Origin: Pseudomonas extremorientalis
GTDB taxonomy: Bacteria; Pseudomonadota; Gammaproteobacteria; Pseudomonadales; Pseudomonadaceae
Assembly: GCF_001870465.1 (NCBI RefSeq)
Contig: NZ_MDGK01000017.1
Coordinates: forward strand, 124,001 to 188,000
Direction of reading: 5' to 3'
Length of the DNA: 64,000 nucleotides
The position numbers and the translations under genes are program-made. Every line of letters starts with the position of its first letter. The stretch's first letter is position 1. This document shows positions 58,164 through 64,000 of this stretch, piece after piece. The notes beneath the pieces are model-generated. The model worked only from the letters and a program-made list of their open reading frames with translations. It had not been told where the DNA came from and did not search any database.

Positions 58164-58475
58164 GTGTACAAGCTCAGCTTCTTCGTGCCCGACAGCCACG
58201 TGGAGACGGTGAAAACCGCTGTCTTCGCCGCTGGCGGCGGGCGCATCGGCAACTACGACAGCTGCGCCTGGCAAGTGCTGGGCCAGGGCCAATTCCGCGC
58301 GTTGGACGGCAGTCAGCCGTTTATCGGGCAGGTGGGCCAGGTTGAAGTGGTTGAAGAGTGGAAGGTTGAGCTGGTGGTGGCGGATGAGTTGATTGTGGCT
58401 GTAGTGGCCGCGTTGAAGCTGAGCCATCCGTACGAGACGCCGGCTTATGAAGTGTGGCAGTTGGCGGATTTCTGA
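58164..58475 (+). CDS. NIF3/YqfO-like C-terminal domain protein, 103 aa
   Basis: The sequence MYKLSFFVPDSHVETVKTAV, GRIGNYDSCAWQVLGQGQFR and LKLSHPYETPAYEVWQLADF matches the small ferredoxin-like domain found inserted in NIF3/YqfO proteins, here as a stand-alone protein. The HPYETPAY motif is the family hallmark. The molecular role is unknown. The GTG start at 58164 lies four bases after purL, so it is in the purL transcript. A terminator follows. Confidence 0.88.
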   Translation: MYKLSFFVPDSHVETVKTAVFAAGGGRIGNYDSCAWQVLGQGQFRALDGSQPFIGQVGQVEVVEEWKVELVVADELIVAVVAALKLSHPYETPAYEVWQLADF

Positions 58476-58496
58476 TTCGTACGCTGCAAAAACAAG

Positions 58497-58532
58497 AAAC
58501 CCGCTGGGCCAGTTTGGTCAGCGGGTTTTTTG
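58497..58532 (+). terminator. Terminator of the purL transcript
   Basis: AACCCGCTG pairs with CAGCGGGTT around 12 bases, followed by TTTTTG. Confidence 0.9.
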
Positions 58533-58549
58533 TTGGCTGTGAGGGCCCA

Positions 58550-58632
58550 TTCGCGAGCAAGCCCGCTCCCACATTCGGCCGTGGTTATCCTGAAAAAATG
58601 CAGTCGAATGTGGGAGCGGGCTTGCTCGCGAA
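58550..58632. repeat. REPIN of a second sequence type
   Basis: TCGCGAGCAAGCCCGCTCCC and GGGAGCGGGCTTGCTCGCGA face each other about 40 bases apart. The GAGCGGGCTTGCTCGCGA core differs from the GAGGGGGCTTGCCCCCGAT type seen elsewhere, so this is a separate REP subfamily. Confidence 0.9.
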
Positions 58633-58712
58633 GACGTCGGCACAGGCGCCTCAGATCTTTCCGACAAGCCTTTCAGGTTGTCCCTCGGAACTCGCCTCAC
58701 TAACCTTCGCCA

Positions 58713-58757
58713 GTCGCTGCCAATTCAGCGATCGGGACTGCAAGCCCGCCGAAACAT
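58713..58757 (+). promoter_or_regulatory. Conserved double hairpin upstream of the DUF6124 leader
   Basis: GTCGCT (58713-58718) pairs with AGCGAT (58727-58732) and CGGG (58733-58736) with CCCG (58745-58748), followed by GAAACA. It matches 2537-2578. A perfect TATAAT lies downstream at 58781-58786, four bases before GGCGC, but no good -35 is seen at the proper distance. Confidence 0.5.
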
Positions 58758-58810
58758 CACCAGTTACTCGTAAGCGCCTTTATAATTGCGGCGCTTTTTC
58801 ATGGACGCCA

Positions 58811-58900
58811 TTTATGGTGGCTGTGTGCGGGAGACCTCCGGGTCTACCGAGGTTTTCTGGTGACTCGGTCTTGCAGGCCCGCACACAGCTGCCACCCATC
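58811..58900 (+). ncRNA. Structured multi-branched leader RNA, copy 2
   Basis: The closing stem pairs GGTGGC (58816-58821) with GCCACC (58891-58896), TGTGTGC with GCACACA and GGG with CCC, again with GCT bulged. Inside are AGACC-TCCG-GGTCT (58832-58845) and ACCGAG/CTCGGT (58846-58851 with 58864-58869). Relative to copy 1, three closing-stem pairs and one hairpin pair differ on both strands and stay paired. It lies 48 bases before the DUF6124 start. Confidence 0.7.
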
Positions 58901-58947
58901 ATCTGCAAGTGATGCTGGTAGTTCTTACTTCACACCAGAGGTTTACC

Positions 58948-59226
58948 ATGATCAAAGACAGCCCAAATCCCCCAGCCAGCTATCAAACCACCGACCAACT
59001 CTTCAGCGTACGACTCAGCCTCGACAGCGAAACCCTACTCGCCAATGCCGCCCAGGATATTGCTTCAGTGCAGGCGCTGACGGGCCATTTGGCCTTTGAA
59101 GTCGACGGTGCCCAGCGAGACATCGCACTGGCAGTTCACCGGATGCTCGAAGGTATCCAATTGATGGTGGATCGGGTGTTGGACTTGAATGAGATTCCTG
59201 GTCTTAACACTCCAGTTGCCAGTTAA
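58948..59226 (+). CDS. DUF6124 family protein, 92 aa
   Basis: The N-terminus MIKDSPNPPASYQTTDQLFS and the core LDSETLLANAAQDIASVQAL with LAFEVDGAQRDIALAVHRML fit DUF6124, a Pseudomonas family of unknown function (assignment from memory). It has no signal or membrane segment. The ATG at 58948 is preceded by AGAGG with six bases of spacing; a GTG at 58909 in frame lies too close to the RNA structure and lacks a binding site. The preceding structured leader is shared with the DUF3077 gene at 2847. Confidence 0.78.
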   Translation: MIKDSPNPPASYQTTDQLFSVRLSLDSETLLANAAQDIASVQALTGHLAFEVDGAQRDIALAVHRMLEGIQLMVDRVLDLNEIPGLNTPVAS

Positions 59227-59231
59227 GGCCA

Positions 59232-59306
59232 ATCGCAGGCAAGCCAGCTCCCACCGTTTTGAATGTATTCACAGATCAACAATGTGGGAGCGGGCTTGCC
59301 CGCGAT
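59232..59306. repeat. REPIN after the DUF6124 gene
   Basis: ATCGCAGGCAAGCCAGCTCC and GGGAGCGGGCTTGCCCGCGA face each other about 30 bases apart. The left arm is diverged. Confidence 0.82.
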
Positions 59307-59324
59307 GGCGTCAGTCCAGGCACC

Positions 59325-59538
59325 TCAATTATCAGCATTCAGGTCGCGAATGTAGTCAGTCAGAAACTCCTTCCAACTGATGGTGCTGTTACCGCCTGGG
59401 TTGACCTCACTCAACAACTTCTTGAGATCCTCCGGCGTGAAGTAAGGCTCCATCGCCGTTGGCGTCGTAGCGCTTGAAGTCCGCGCGCACGCGCTCCAAT
59501 TGCTGCGGTGTCAGTTTTCTCTCAAGGGCTTTGCTCAT
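59325..59538 (-). pseudogene. EF-hand protein gene broken by a frameshift
   Basis: From the ATG at 59538 (GAGG upstream) the frame reads SKALERKLTPQQLERVRADF and KRYDANGDG, the start of an EF-hand loop, then goes out of phase near 59443-59453. The next frame continues YFTPEDLKKLLSEVNPGGNS, TISWKEFLTDYIRDLNADN and stops at 59325. The intact gene would encode about 70 residues with one canonical and one EF-hand-like loop. The total length of 214 bases is one over a multiple of three, consistent with a net +1 (for example 4-base) insertion inside the first calcium loop. Confidence 0.8.
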
Positions 59539-59641
59539 GATTGCCTCGGTTTCTTCAAGTCGATGAAAAAACATCAGGGCGACCGCAACGTCCGTGTTCT
59601 GCCGTGTCGACTGACACTAGGGTGGAAATTTTTAGCCGTCT

Positions 59642-59659
59642 ACTGTCAACTCTGACAGT
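59642..59659. promoter_or_regulatory. Perfect inverted repeat upstream of the Ig-like gene
   Basis: ACTGTCA-ACTC-TGACAGT has seven-base arms without mismatch and ends 59 bases before the ATG at 59719. No T-run follows. It could be an operator for the downstream gene; I do not know a regulator with this site. Confidence 0.5.
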
Positions 59660-59718
59660 TACGCAAAACGCCAGCGCCGTTTCTACTAAGTGCTCATTCA
59701 TCGCAACGGAGAGCAATC

Positions 59719-59997
59719 ATGGCACTTACTATCGATAAGGTGGTTGGAGGGGGGGTCGACATCCCCAATGGTGGTGATACACCGGCCGCACGGGTATTTG
59801 TCTACGGGAAAGCGCTGTTTCCTGACCAACCTTTGATTTTTCACAATGATCGTGAGCCAGAGGTGCGTATAACTGCAGATAATCAGGGCGACTGGAATCA
59901 TGCTGTAGCTACACCGCAACAGCAGTCCTATACGTTCTATGTGACTACGCGAGATGGGCAGAACGCGTCCAACAGGTGGCAAGTCAATAAAGTTTGA
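59719..59997 (+). CDS. Single bacterial Ig-like domain protein, 92 aa
   Basis: The start ALTIDKVVGGGVDIPNGGDT and the later ITADNQGDWNHAVATPQQQS, TFYVTTRDGQN follow the pattern of the short Ig-like repeats found in large Pseudomonas surface adhesins (VxDIPNGG...GxW...V). Here one repeat stands alone with its own ATG and GGAGAG binding site. There is no signal peptide, so it is either cytoplasmic or exported by a route not visible in the sequence. It could be a detached fragment of an adhesin gene. Codon use is less GC-rich than in the core. Confidence 0.7.
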   Translation: MALTIDKVVGGGVDIPNGGDTPAARVFVYGKALFPDQPLIFHNDREPEVRITADNQGDWNHAVATPQQQSYTFYVTTRDGQNASNRWQVNKV

Positions 59998-60022
59998 CGG
60001 CCATTAATGATCGTTCCTACTC

Positions 60023-60052
60023 TGTGGCGAGGGAGCAAGCTCCCTCGCCACA
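60023..60052. repeat. Palindromic REP of a third type
   Basis: TGTGGCGAGGGAGC and GCTCCCTCGCCACA form a nearly continuous palindrome. It lies between the convergent Ig-like gene and nagE and may end transcription from either side. Confidence 0.8.
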
Positions 60053-60056
60053 GGGG

Positions 60057-61754
60057 TCAGGCGTTGATCGGGCGAGCGACTAACTGCTCCAATGCTTCAC
60101 CTAACCCCGAAGCCTTGTCACCAATCAGCAAGTGCCAAACACCGCTGTCCAGTTGGCTCACTCCTTGGCAACCGAGTGCCGTCAGATCCGCTTCGGACAA
60201 TACCGAATCATCCCCCAATTCCACCCGCAACCGCGTCATCGCCACGGCTTCCAGCTGCCGCACATTGCCTCGGCCACCCAAGGCGTTCAGCCATTTTTCG
60301 GCCTCCTGCACATTCACCGCCACCGGCTTATCCACAGGCGCAACCATCACCGGCGCACTGGCAACAAATGAAGGCATCGCCAATCGAATCTCATCGGCAA
60401 TGCTATCGGCCATCGGCCCAACCACCACCTGCAAGCTTCCGCCATTGCCCGGCCGCACCACGGCCATGGCGCCCAGCGCTTTCAAGTCCGCATCCACCGC
60501 CTTGTTGCGGTCGAGCATGTCCAGACGCAGACGCGTGGTGCAGGCACCGACACTCAGTAAATTCTCGGCACCGCCCAATGCCTGGATATACGCCAGGGCG
60601 CGCTGGTTATCCGTCATCACCTCCGCCTGCACGACCTGGATGTCTTCACGCCCCGGCGTTTTCAGGTTGAAGCGGCGAATGCAGTAGTTGAACACGCTGT
60701 AATAGACCAGTGCATAGGCCAGGCCAACCGGAAACACCAGCCAGCCATTGGTGGACTTGCCCCAACCCAGCACCATGTCGATAAACCCACCGGAGAAGGT
60801 GAACCCGAGGTGGATATTCAGCAGGTTGGTGACCGCCATCGACAGGCCGGTCAGCAGCGCATGCAACAAATAAAGGAACGGCGCGAGGAACATGAAGGCG
60901 AATTCAATCGGCTCGGTCACCCCGGTCAGAAACGAGGTCAGCGCCATCGACAGGAAAATCCCGCCCATCACTTTGCGGCGCTCGGGCAATGCATTGCGGT
61001 ACATCGCCAGGCACGCAGCCGGCAGGCCGAACAACATCACCGGGAACATGCCGGTCATGAACTGGCCGCCTTTGGGGTCGCCAGCAAAATAACGGGTCAG
61101 GTCGCCGGTCACCACGGCACCGGTCACCGGGTCGGTGAAGGTGCCAAACACGAACCACGCCATATTGTTGAGGATGTGGTGCAGACCGGTGACGATCAGC
61201 AGGCGGTTGAACACGCCAAACACGAAGGCGCCCAGGCTGCCGCTCTCCATCAGCAATACGCCGAAGCTGTTGATGCCATGCTGGATCGGCGGCCAGATCA
61301 GGCCGAAGATCACACCCAGCGCGACCGCCGAGAACCCCGTGACAATCGGTACGAACCGTCGCCCACCAAAAAACGCGAGGTACTCCGGCAGCTTGATGTC
61401 CTTGAAGCGGTTATACAGCGCGCCTGCCATCAAACCACTGGCGATACCGGCGAGCATGCCCATGTTGATGGTCGAGTCCATCACCTTGAGCGTGGAAACC
61501 ATCACCAGGTAACCAATCGCCCCGGCGAGACCCGCCGTGCCGTTGTTGTCGCGGGCGAAGCCCACGGCAATGCCGATGGCGAAGATCAGCGCCAGATTGG
61601 CGAAGATCGCCTGCCCGGCGTCGTGCATCACCGCGATGTTCAAAAGATCGGTGTCGCCCAGGCGCAGCAACAGGCCGGCGATCGGCAGGATCGCGATCGG
61701 TAGCATCAGTGCACGGCCCAGGCGTTGCAGGCCTTCGATGAAATGTTGGTACAT
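60057..61754 (-). CDS. nagE: PTS N-acetylglucosamine EIICB with an extra EIIB-like domain
   Basis: A 565-residue inner-membrane GlcNAc transporter. The EIIC part (about 1-365) has about ten membrane segments with LHHILNNMAWFVFG and LTGVTEPIEFAFMFLAP. The EIIB part carries the phospho-Cys405 in SVGACTTRLRLDML. A third domain (about 484-550) repeats the EIIB pattern (WLNALGGRGNVRQLEAVAMT) but has Ala505 where Cys would be. E. coli NagE ends instead in EIIA; here EIIA is in the neighbouring fusion gene. That gene lies 27 bases upstream on the same strand. Confidence 0.94.
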   Translation of the reverse strand: MYQHFIEGLQRLGRALMLPIAILPIAGLLLRLGDTDLLNIAVMHDAGQAIFANLALIFAIGIAVGFARDNNGTAGLAGAIGYLVMVSTLKVMDSTINMGMLAGIASGLMAGALYNRFKDIKLPEYLAFFGGRRFVPIVTGFSAVALGVIFGLIWPPIQHGINSFGVLLMESGSLGAFVFGVFNRLLIVTGLHHILNNMAWFVFGTFTDPVTGAVVTGDLTRYFAGDPKGGQFMTGMFPVMLFGLPAACLAMYRNALPERRKVMGGIFLSMALTSFLTGVTEPIEFAFMFLAPFLYLLHALLTGLSMAVTNLLNIHLGFTFSGGFIDMVLGWGKSTNGWLVFPVGLAYALVYYSVFNYCIRRFNLKTPGREDIQVVQAEVMTDNQRALAYIQALGGAENLLSVGACTTRLRLDMLDRNKAVDADLKALGAMAVVRPGNGGSLQVVVGPMADSIADEIRLAMPSFVASAPVMVAPVDKPVAVNVQEAEKWLNALGGRGNVRQLEAVAMTRLRVELGDDSVLSEADLTALGCQGVSQLDSGVWHLLIGDKASGLGEALEQLVARPINA

Positions 61755-61781
61755 GGCGAGTCTCCTTTTTTCTTGTTGTTG

Positions 61782-64000
61782 TCAGCTCAGCGGCCAGTGG
61801 TATTGACAGGCTTGGCGAACGGCCTGGGCGCTGCTCAGGTCGAGCAGGCCCTGGCTCAGTTGCCGGCATTGCGCCGCGTCCAGGTGGCGGACGCGGTCCT
61901 TGATTTCTCCGATCTGCGGCGGGCTCACCGACAGCTCGCTGACCCCCAGGCCGACCAGTACCGGCGTGGCCAGCGGGTCGGAGGCGAGGGCGCCGCACAC
62001 CCCGACCCAGCGCCCGTGTTGCGCCGCGCCTGCGCAGGTCTGGGCGATCAGCCGCAGCAGCGCCGGGTGCAGCGCATCAACGCGCGCGGCGAGGCCGGCG
62101 TGGTCGCGGTCCATGGCCAGGGTGTACTGGGACAGGTCATTGGTGCCGATGGACAGGAAGTCGGCATGTTTGGCCAACTGCTCGGCCATCAGCGCGGCGG
62201 CGGGCACTTCGATCATCACGCCCAGTTCGGGGCGCTGGGTCAGTTCCAACTCGGCGCACAACTCGTCCAGGCGCTGGCGAATCTGCAACAACTCATCCAC
62301 CTCGCTGACCATCGGCAGCAGGATGCGGCAGCGCTCCAGCGGGCTGACTTGCAGCAGCGCCCGCAGTTGCTGGTCGAGCAGTTCCGGGCGTACCTGGGCC
62401 ATGCGGATACCGCGCAGGCCCAGCACAGGGTTGGCCTCGACCGGCAGTGGCAGGTAGTCGAGTTGCTTGTCGCCGCCCACGTCGATGGTGCGGATGATCA
62501 CCGACTTGTCGCCCATGGCATCGAGCACGGCCTGGTAGGCCTGGCGTTGTTCCTGTTCGTCCGGCGCGGTGCGGCGGTCGACGAAGAGAAACTCGGTGCG
62601 CAGCAGGCCGACGCCATCGGCGCCATTTTCAAACGCCACCAAGGCTTCGGCGCTGGAGGCGACATTCGCCGCGACTTCGATGCCCACGCCATCGCTGGTG
62701 CGCGCCGGCTGTTGAGCCTGGGCCTGTTGCTGCTGGCGACGCAGTTTCTGTGCGTCGCGAATCTGGTGCACTTCGGCGTGTCGCGCGTCGCTGGGGGCCA
62801 GTTCCAGGCGGCCGTTGGCGGCGTCGAGGACCACCCGTTGGCCCTGGGGCACATCGAGGACTTCGGCACCCAGCGCGACCACACAGGGCAAGCCTTTACC
62901 GCGGGCCAAAATAGCCACATGGGAGGTGGCACCGCCTTCGGCCATGCAGATGCCTGCGGCATTTTGCGCGCTCAGTTGCAGCAGGTCGGATGGGGTCAGT
63001 TCGTGGGCGCTGACAATCGCCCCGGCGGGCAATTCGAAATGCCAGGCTTCACCCAGCAGCGCGCGCAGTACCCGTTGTTGCAAATCCCGCAGATCATTGG
63101 CGCGTTCGGCAAACAGCGGTTTGCCCAGGGCCAGTAACACGGCGCATTGCGCCTGGATCGCGTCGCGCCAGGCATGAGTGGCGGCACTGCCGTGCTCGAT
63201 GGCGCCGGTGGCGGCGCCCAGCAGGGTCGGGTCTTCCAGCAGGGCGAGGTGGGCGGCGAATATGTCTTCTTCCTCGACGTTCTTGCGTTGGCGCGCATGA
63301 TCCAGGGTGCTGCGTATTTCGCTGCGCACCTGCTCCAGGGCGGCATCCAGGCGTTGCAGTTGCTCGTCGGCAGCATGCTTGCCGGTGTCTGCCGGCAGTT
63401 CGATACCGGTCAGGCGGAACAATGGCCCGCAGACCAGGCCCGGCGCGGCACACACGCCTTGCAACACACCCACTTCGGTATTGACCCGACGGGGCGCGGC
63501 GGCCACCGGGGTGTGGTGTTCTTCCTTGACGACGGCTGACAAGGCCGCGATCACTGCCTGCACCGCAGCTTCGGCATCCTTGCCGCGACAGCTCACACGC
63601 ACCTCATCCCCTTCACCGATACCCAGGCCCAGCAAACCGATCAGGCTGTCACACGAGGCGGTTTTATCGCCAAGGTGCAGCGAGGCCTGGCTGCTGAAAC
63701 CCTGCGCAGCCTTGCGCACCAACGCCGCCGGGCGGGCATGTAAACCACCGCGATGGGTGATGCGTACGCGGGCGCTGGCTTCATCCGCCGAGTTATCCAC
63801 AGGCGTCGACACCGACGCTGCTGAACGCGCCACGATCTGCAACAACGGCTCGCCGACCTTGACCGTTCTAGCCGCCACCGAGCGCAACTCGAAGCGCTCG
63901 CCATTGGTCAGGATGATCAGGCTGACCAGGCTCTTGCACTGGCGTGCAATGCGGTCCAGATCAAACTGCACCAGCGCCTGGCCCTTGCTTACCCGCGCGC
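61782..64000 (-). CDS. nagF: EIIA-HPr-EI fusion phosphotransferase of the GlcNAc PTS (partial at the right edge)
   Basis: The frame is open to the window edge, so the N-terminus is missing. The visible part starts within the end of an EIIA domain (ARVSKGQALVQFDLDRIARQ), continues with HPr (His in RGGLHARPAALVRKAAQ) and enzyme I (His in AEGGATSHVAILARGKGLP), and ends with the EI barrel. It supplies phosphoryl groups to NagE, which it precedes. Compared with the fusion at 49595 it has the same domain order, but the sequences are clearly diverged, so the two are paralogues and not a recent duplication. Confidence 0.94.
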   Translation of the reverse strand, partial: ARVSKGQALVQFDLDRIARQCKSLVSLIILTNGERFELRSVAARTVKVGEPLLQIVARSAASVSTPVDNSADEASARVRITHRGGLHARPAALVRKAAQGFSSQASLHLGDKTASCDSLIGLLGLGIGEGDEVRVSCRGKDAEAAVQAVIAALSAVVKEEHHTPVAAAPRRVNTEVGVLQGVCAAPGLVCGPLFRLTGIELPADTGKHAADEQLQRLDAALEQVRSEIRSTLDHARQRKNVEEEDIFAAHLALLEDPTLLGAATGAIEHGSAATHAWRDAIQAQCAVLLALGKPLFAERANDLRDLQQRVLRALLGEAWHFELPAGAIVSAHELTPSDLLQLSAQNAAGICMAEGGATSHVAILARGKGLPCVVALGAEVLDVPQGQRVVLDAANGRLELAPSDARHAEVHQIRDAQKLRRQQQQAQAQQPARTSDGVGIEVAANVASSAEALVAFENGADGVGLLRTEFLFVDRRTAPDEQEQRQAYQAVLDAMGDKSVIIRTIDVGGDKQLDYLPLPVEANPVLGLRGIRMAQVRPELLDQQLRALLQVSPLERCRILLPMVSEVDELLQIRQRLDELCAELELTQRPELGVMIEVPAAALMAEQLAKHADFLSIGTNDLSQYTLAMDRDHAGLAARVDALHPALLRLIAQTCAGAAQHGRWVGVCGALASDPLATPVLVGLGVSELSVSPPQIGEIKDRVRHLDAAQCRQLSQGLLDLSSAQAVRQACQYHWPLS

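Noticed and set aside
58454..58912. A 152-residue plus-strand frame across the REPIN and the second leader RNA
   Set aside because: It translates a repeat and a structured RNA and has no protein-family features.

Overview
The window is a chromosomal segment of a Pseudomonas, most likely of the P. fluorescens group. The basis is GC-rich coding with typical pseudomonad protein sequences, the gene order queA-tgt-yajC-secDF ... suhB-trmJ-cysE-iscRSUA-hscBA-fdx-iscX-ndk-rlmN-pilF-rodZ-ispG-hisS-yfgM-bamB-der ... leuA ... xseA ... guaBA ... mltF-purL ... nagE, and many copies of a short palindromic repeat (a GTGGGAGGGGGCTTGCC-type REP) in the intergenic gaps. The species call is inference; the gene identities come from motifs read in the translated sequence.

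Layout. 1-2.5 kb is an eroded accessory patch: an orphan P-loop kinase, the tail of an IS66-type transposase, the C-terminal part of a DUF927 helicase-like gene broken by an in-frame stop, and an 86-bp sequence present twice in opposite orientation. 2.5-3.2 kb holds a structured leader, a 24-codon leader ORF and a DUF3077 gene. A tRNA-Leu(CAA) follows at 3.3 kb. 3.5-9 kb is queA/tgt (queuosine) and yajC/secD/secF (Sec export). 9-12.3 kb carries a glycine-zipper protein, suhB, trmJ and cysE. 12.5-18.2 kb is the complete ISC iron-sulfur operon behind IscR boxes. 18.2-27.5 kb runs from ndk to der: nucleotide balance, 23S rRNA and tRNA methylation, pilus assembly, cell shape, isoprenoids, outer-membrane assembly and ribosome assembly. 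27.6-29.6 kb is a methionine aminotransferase with an omega-amidase. 29.7-34.8 kb on the minus strand is leuA with a candidate leader peptide, an M23 peptidase, xseA and a LysR regulator that diverges from a TauE/SafE exporter. 35.8-39.5 kb ends with guaBA.

39.6-52.4 kb looks like strain-variable insertion material between guaA and mltF: an autotransporter, a lipoprotein hydrolase, a hipBA-like pair whose hipA has lost its N-terminal half, and a trehalose PTS locus (treR, treB, treC, a LamB-like porin, an EIIA-HPr-EI fusion and a small EIIB-like protein without its cysteine). 52.5-58.5 kb is mltF, purL and a NIF3-like protein. 58.5-59.3 kb is a second copy of the structured leader, this time before a DUF6124 gene. 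59.3-60 kb has a frameshifted EF-hand gene and a single-domain Ig-like protein. 60-64 kb is a GlcNAc PTS (nagE and a second EIIA-HPr-EI fusion that runs off the right edge).

Most notable. The two leaders at about 2537-2725 and 58713-58897 share a multi-branched fold whose stems differ by compensatory base changes, and both precede short Pseudomonas proteins of unknown function (DUF3077, DUF6124). This is the best candidate here for an under-described regulatory system. Secondary points are two EIIB domains that lack the phospho-accepting cysteine, one in each PTS locus, and a predicted leaderless leader peptide ahead of leuA.
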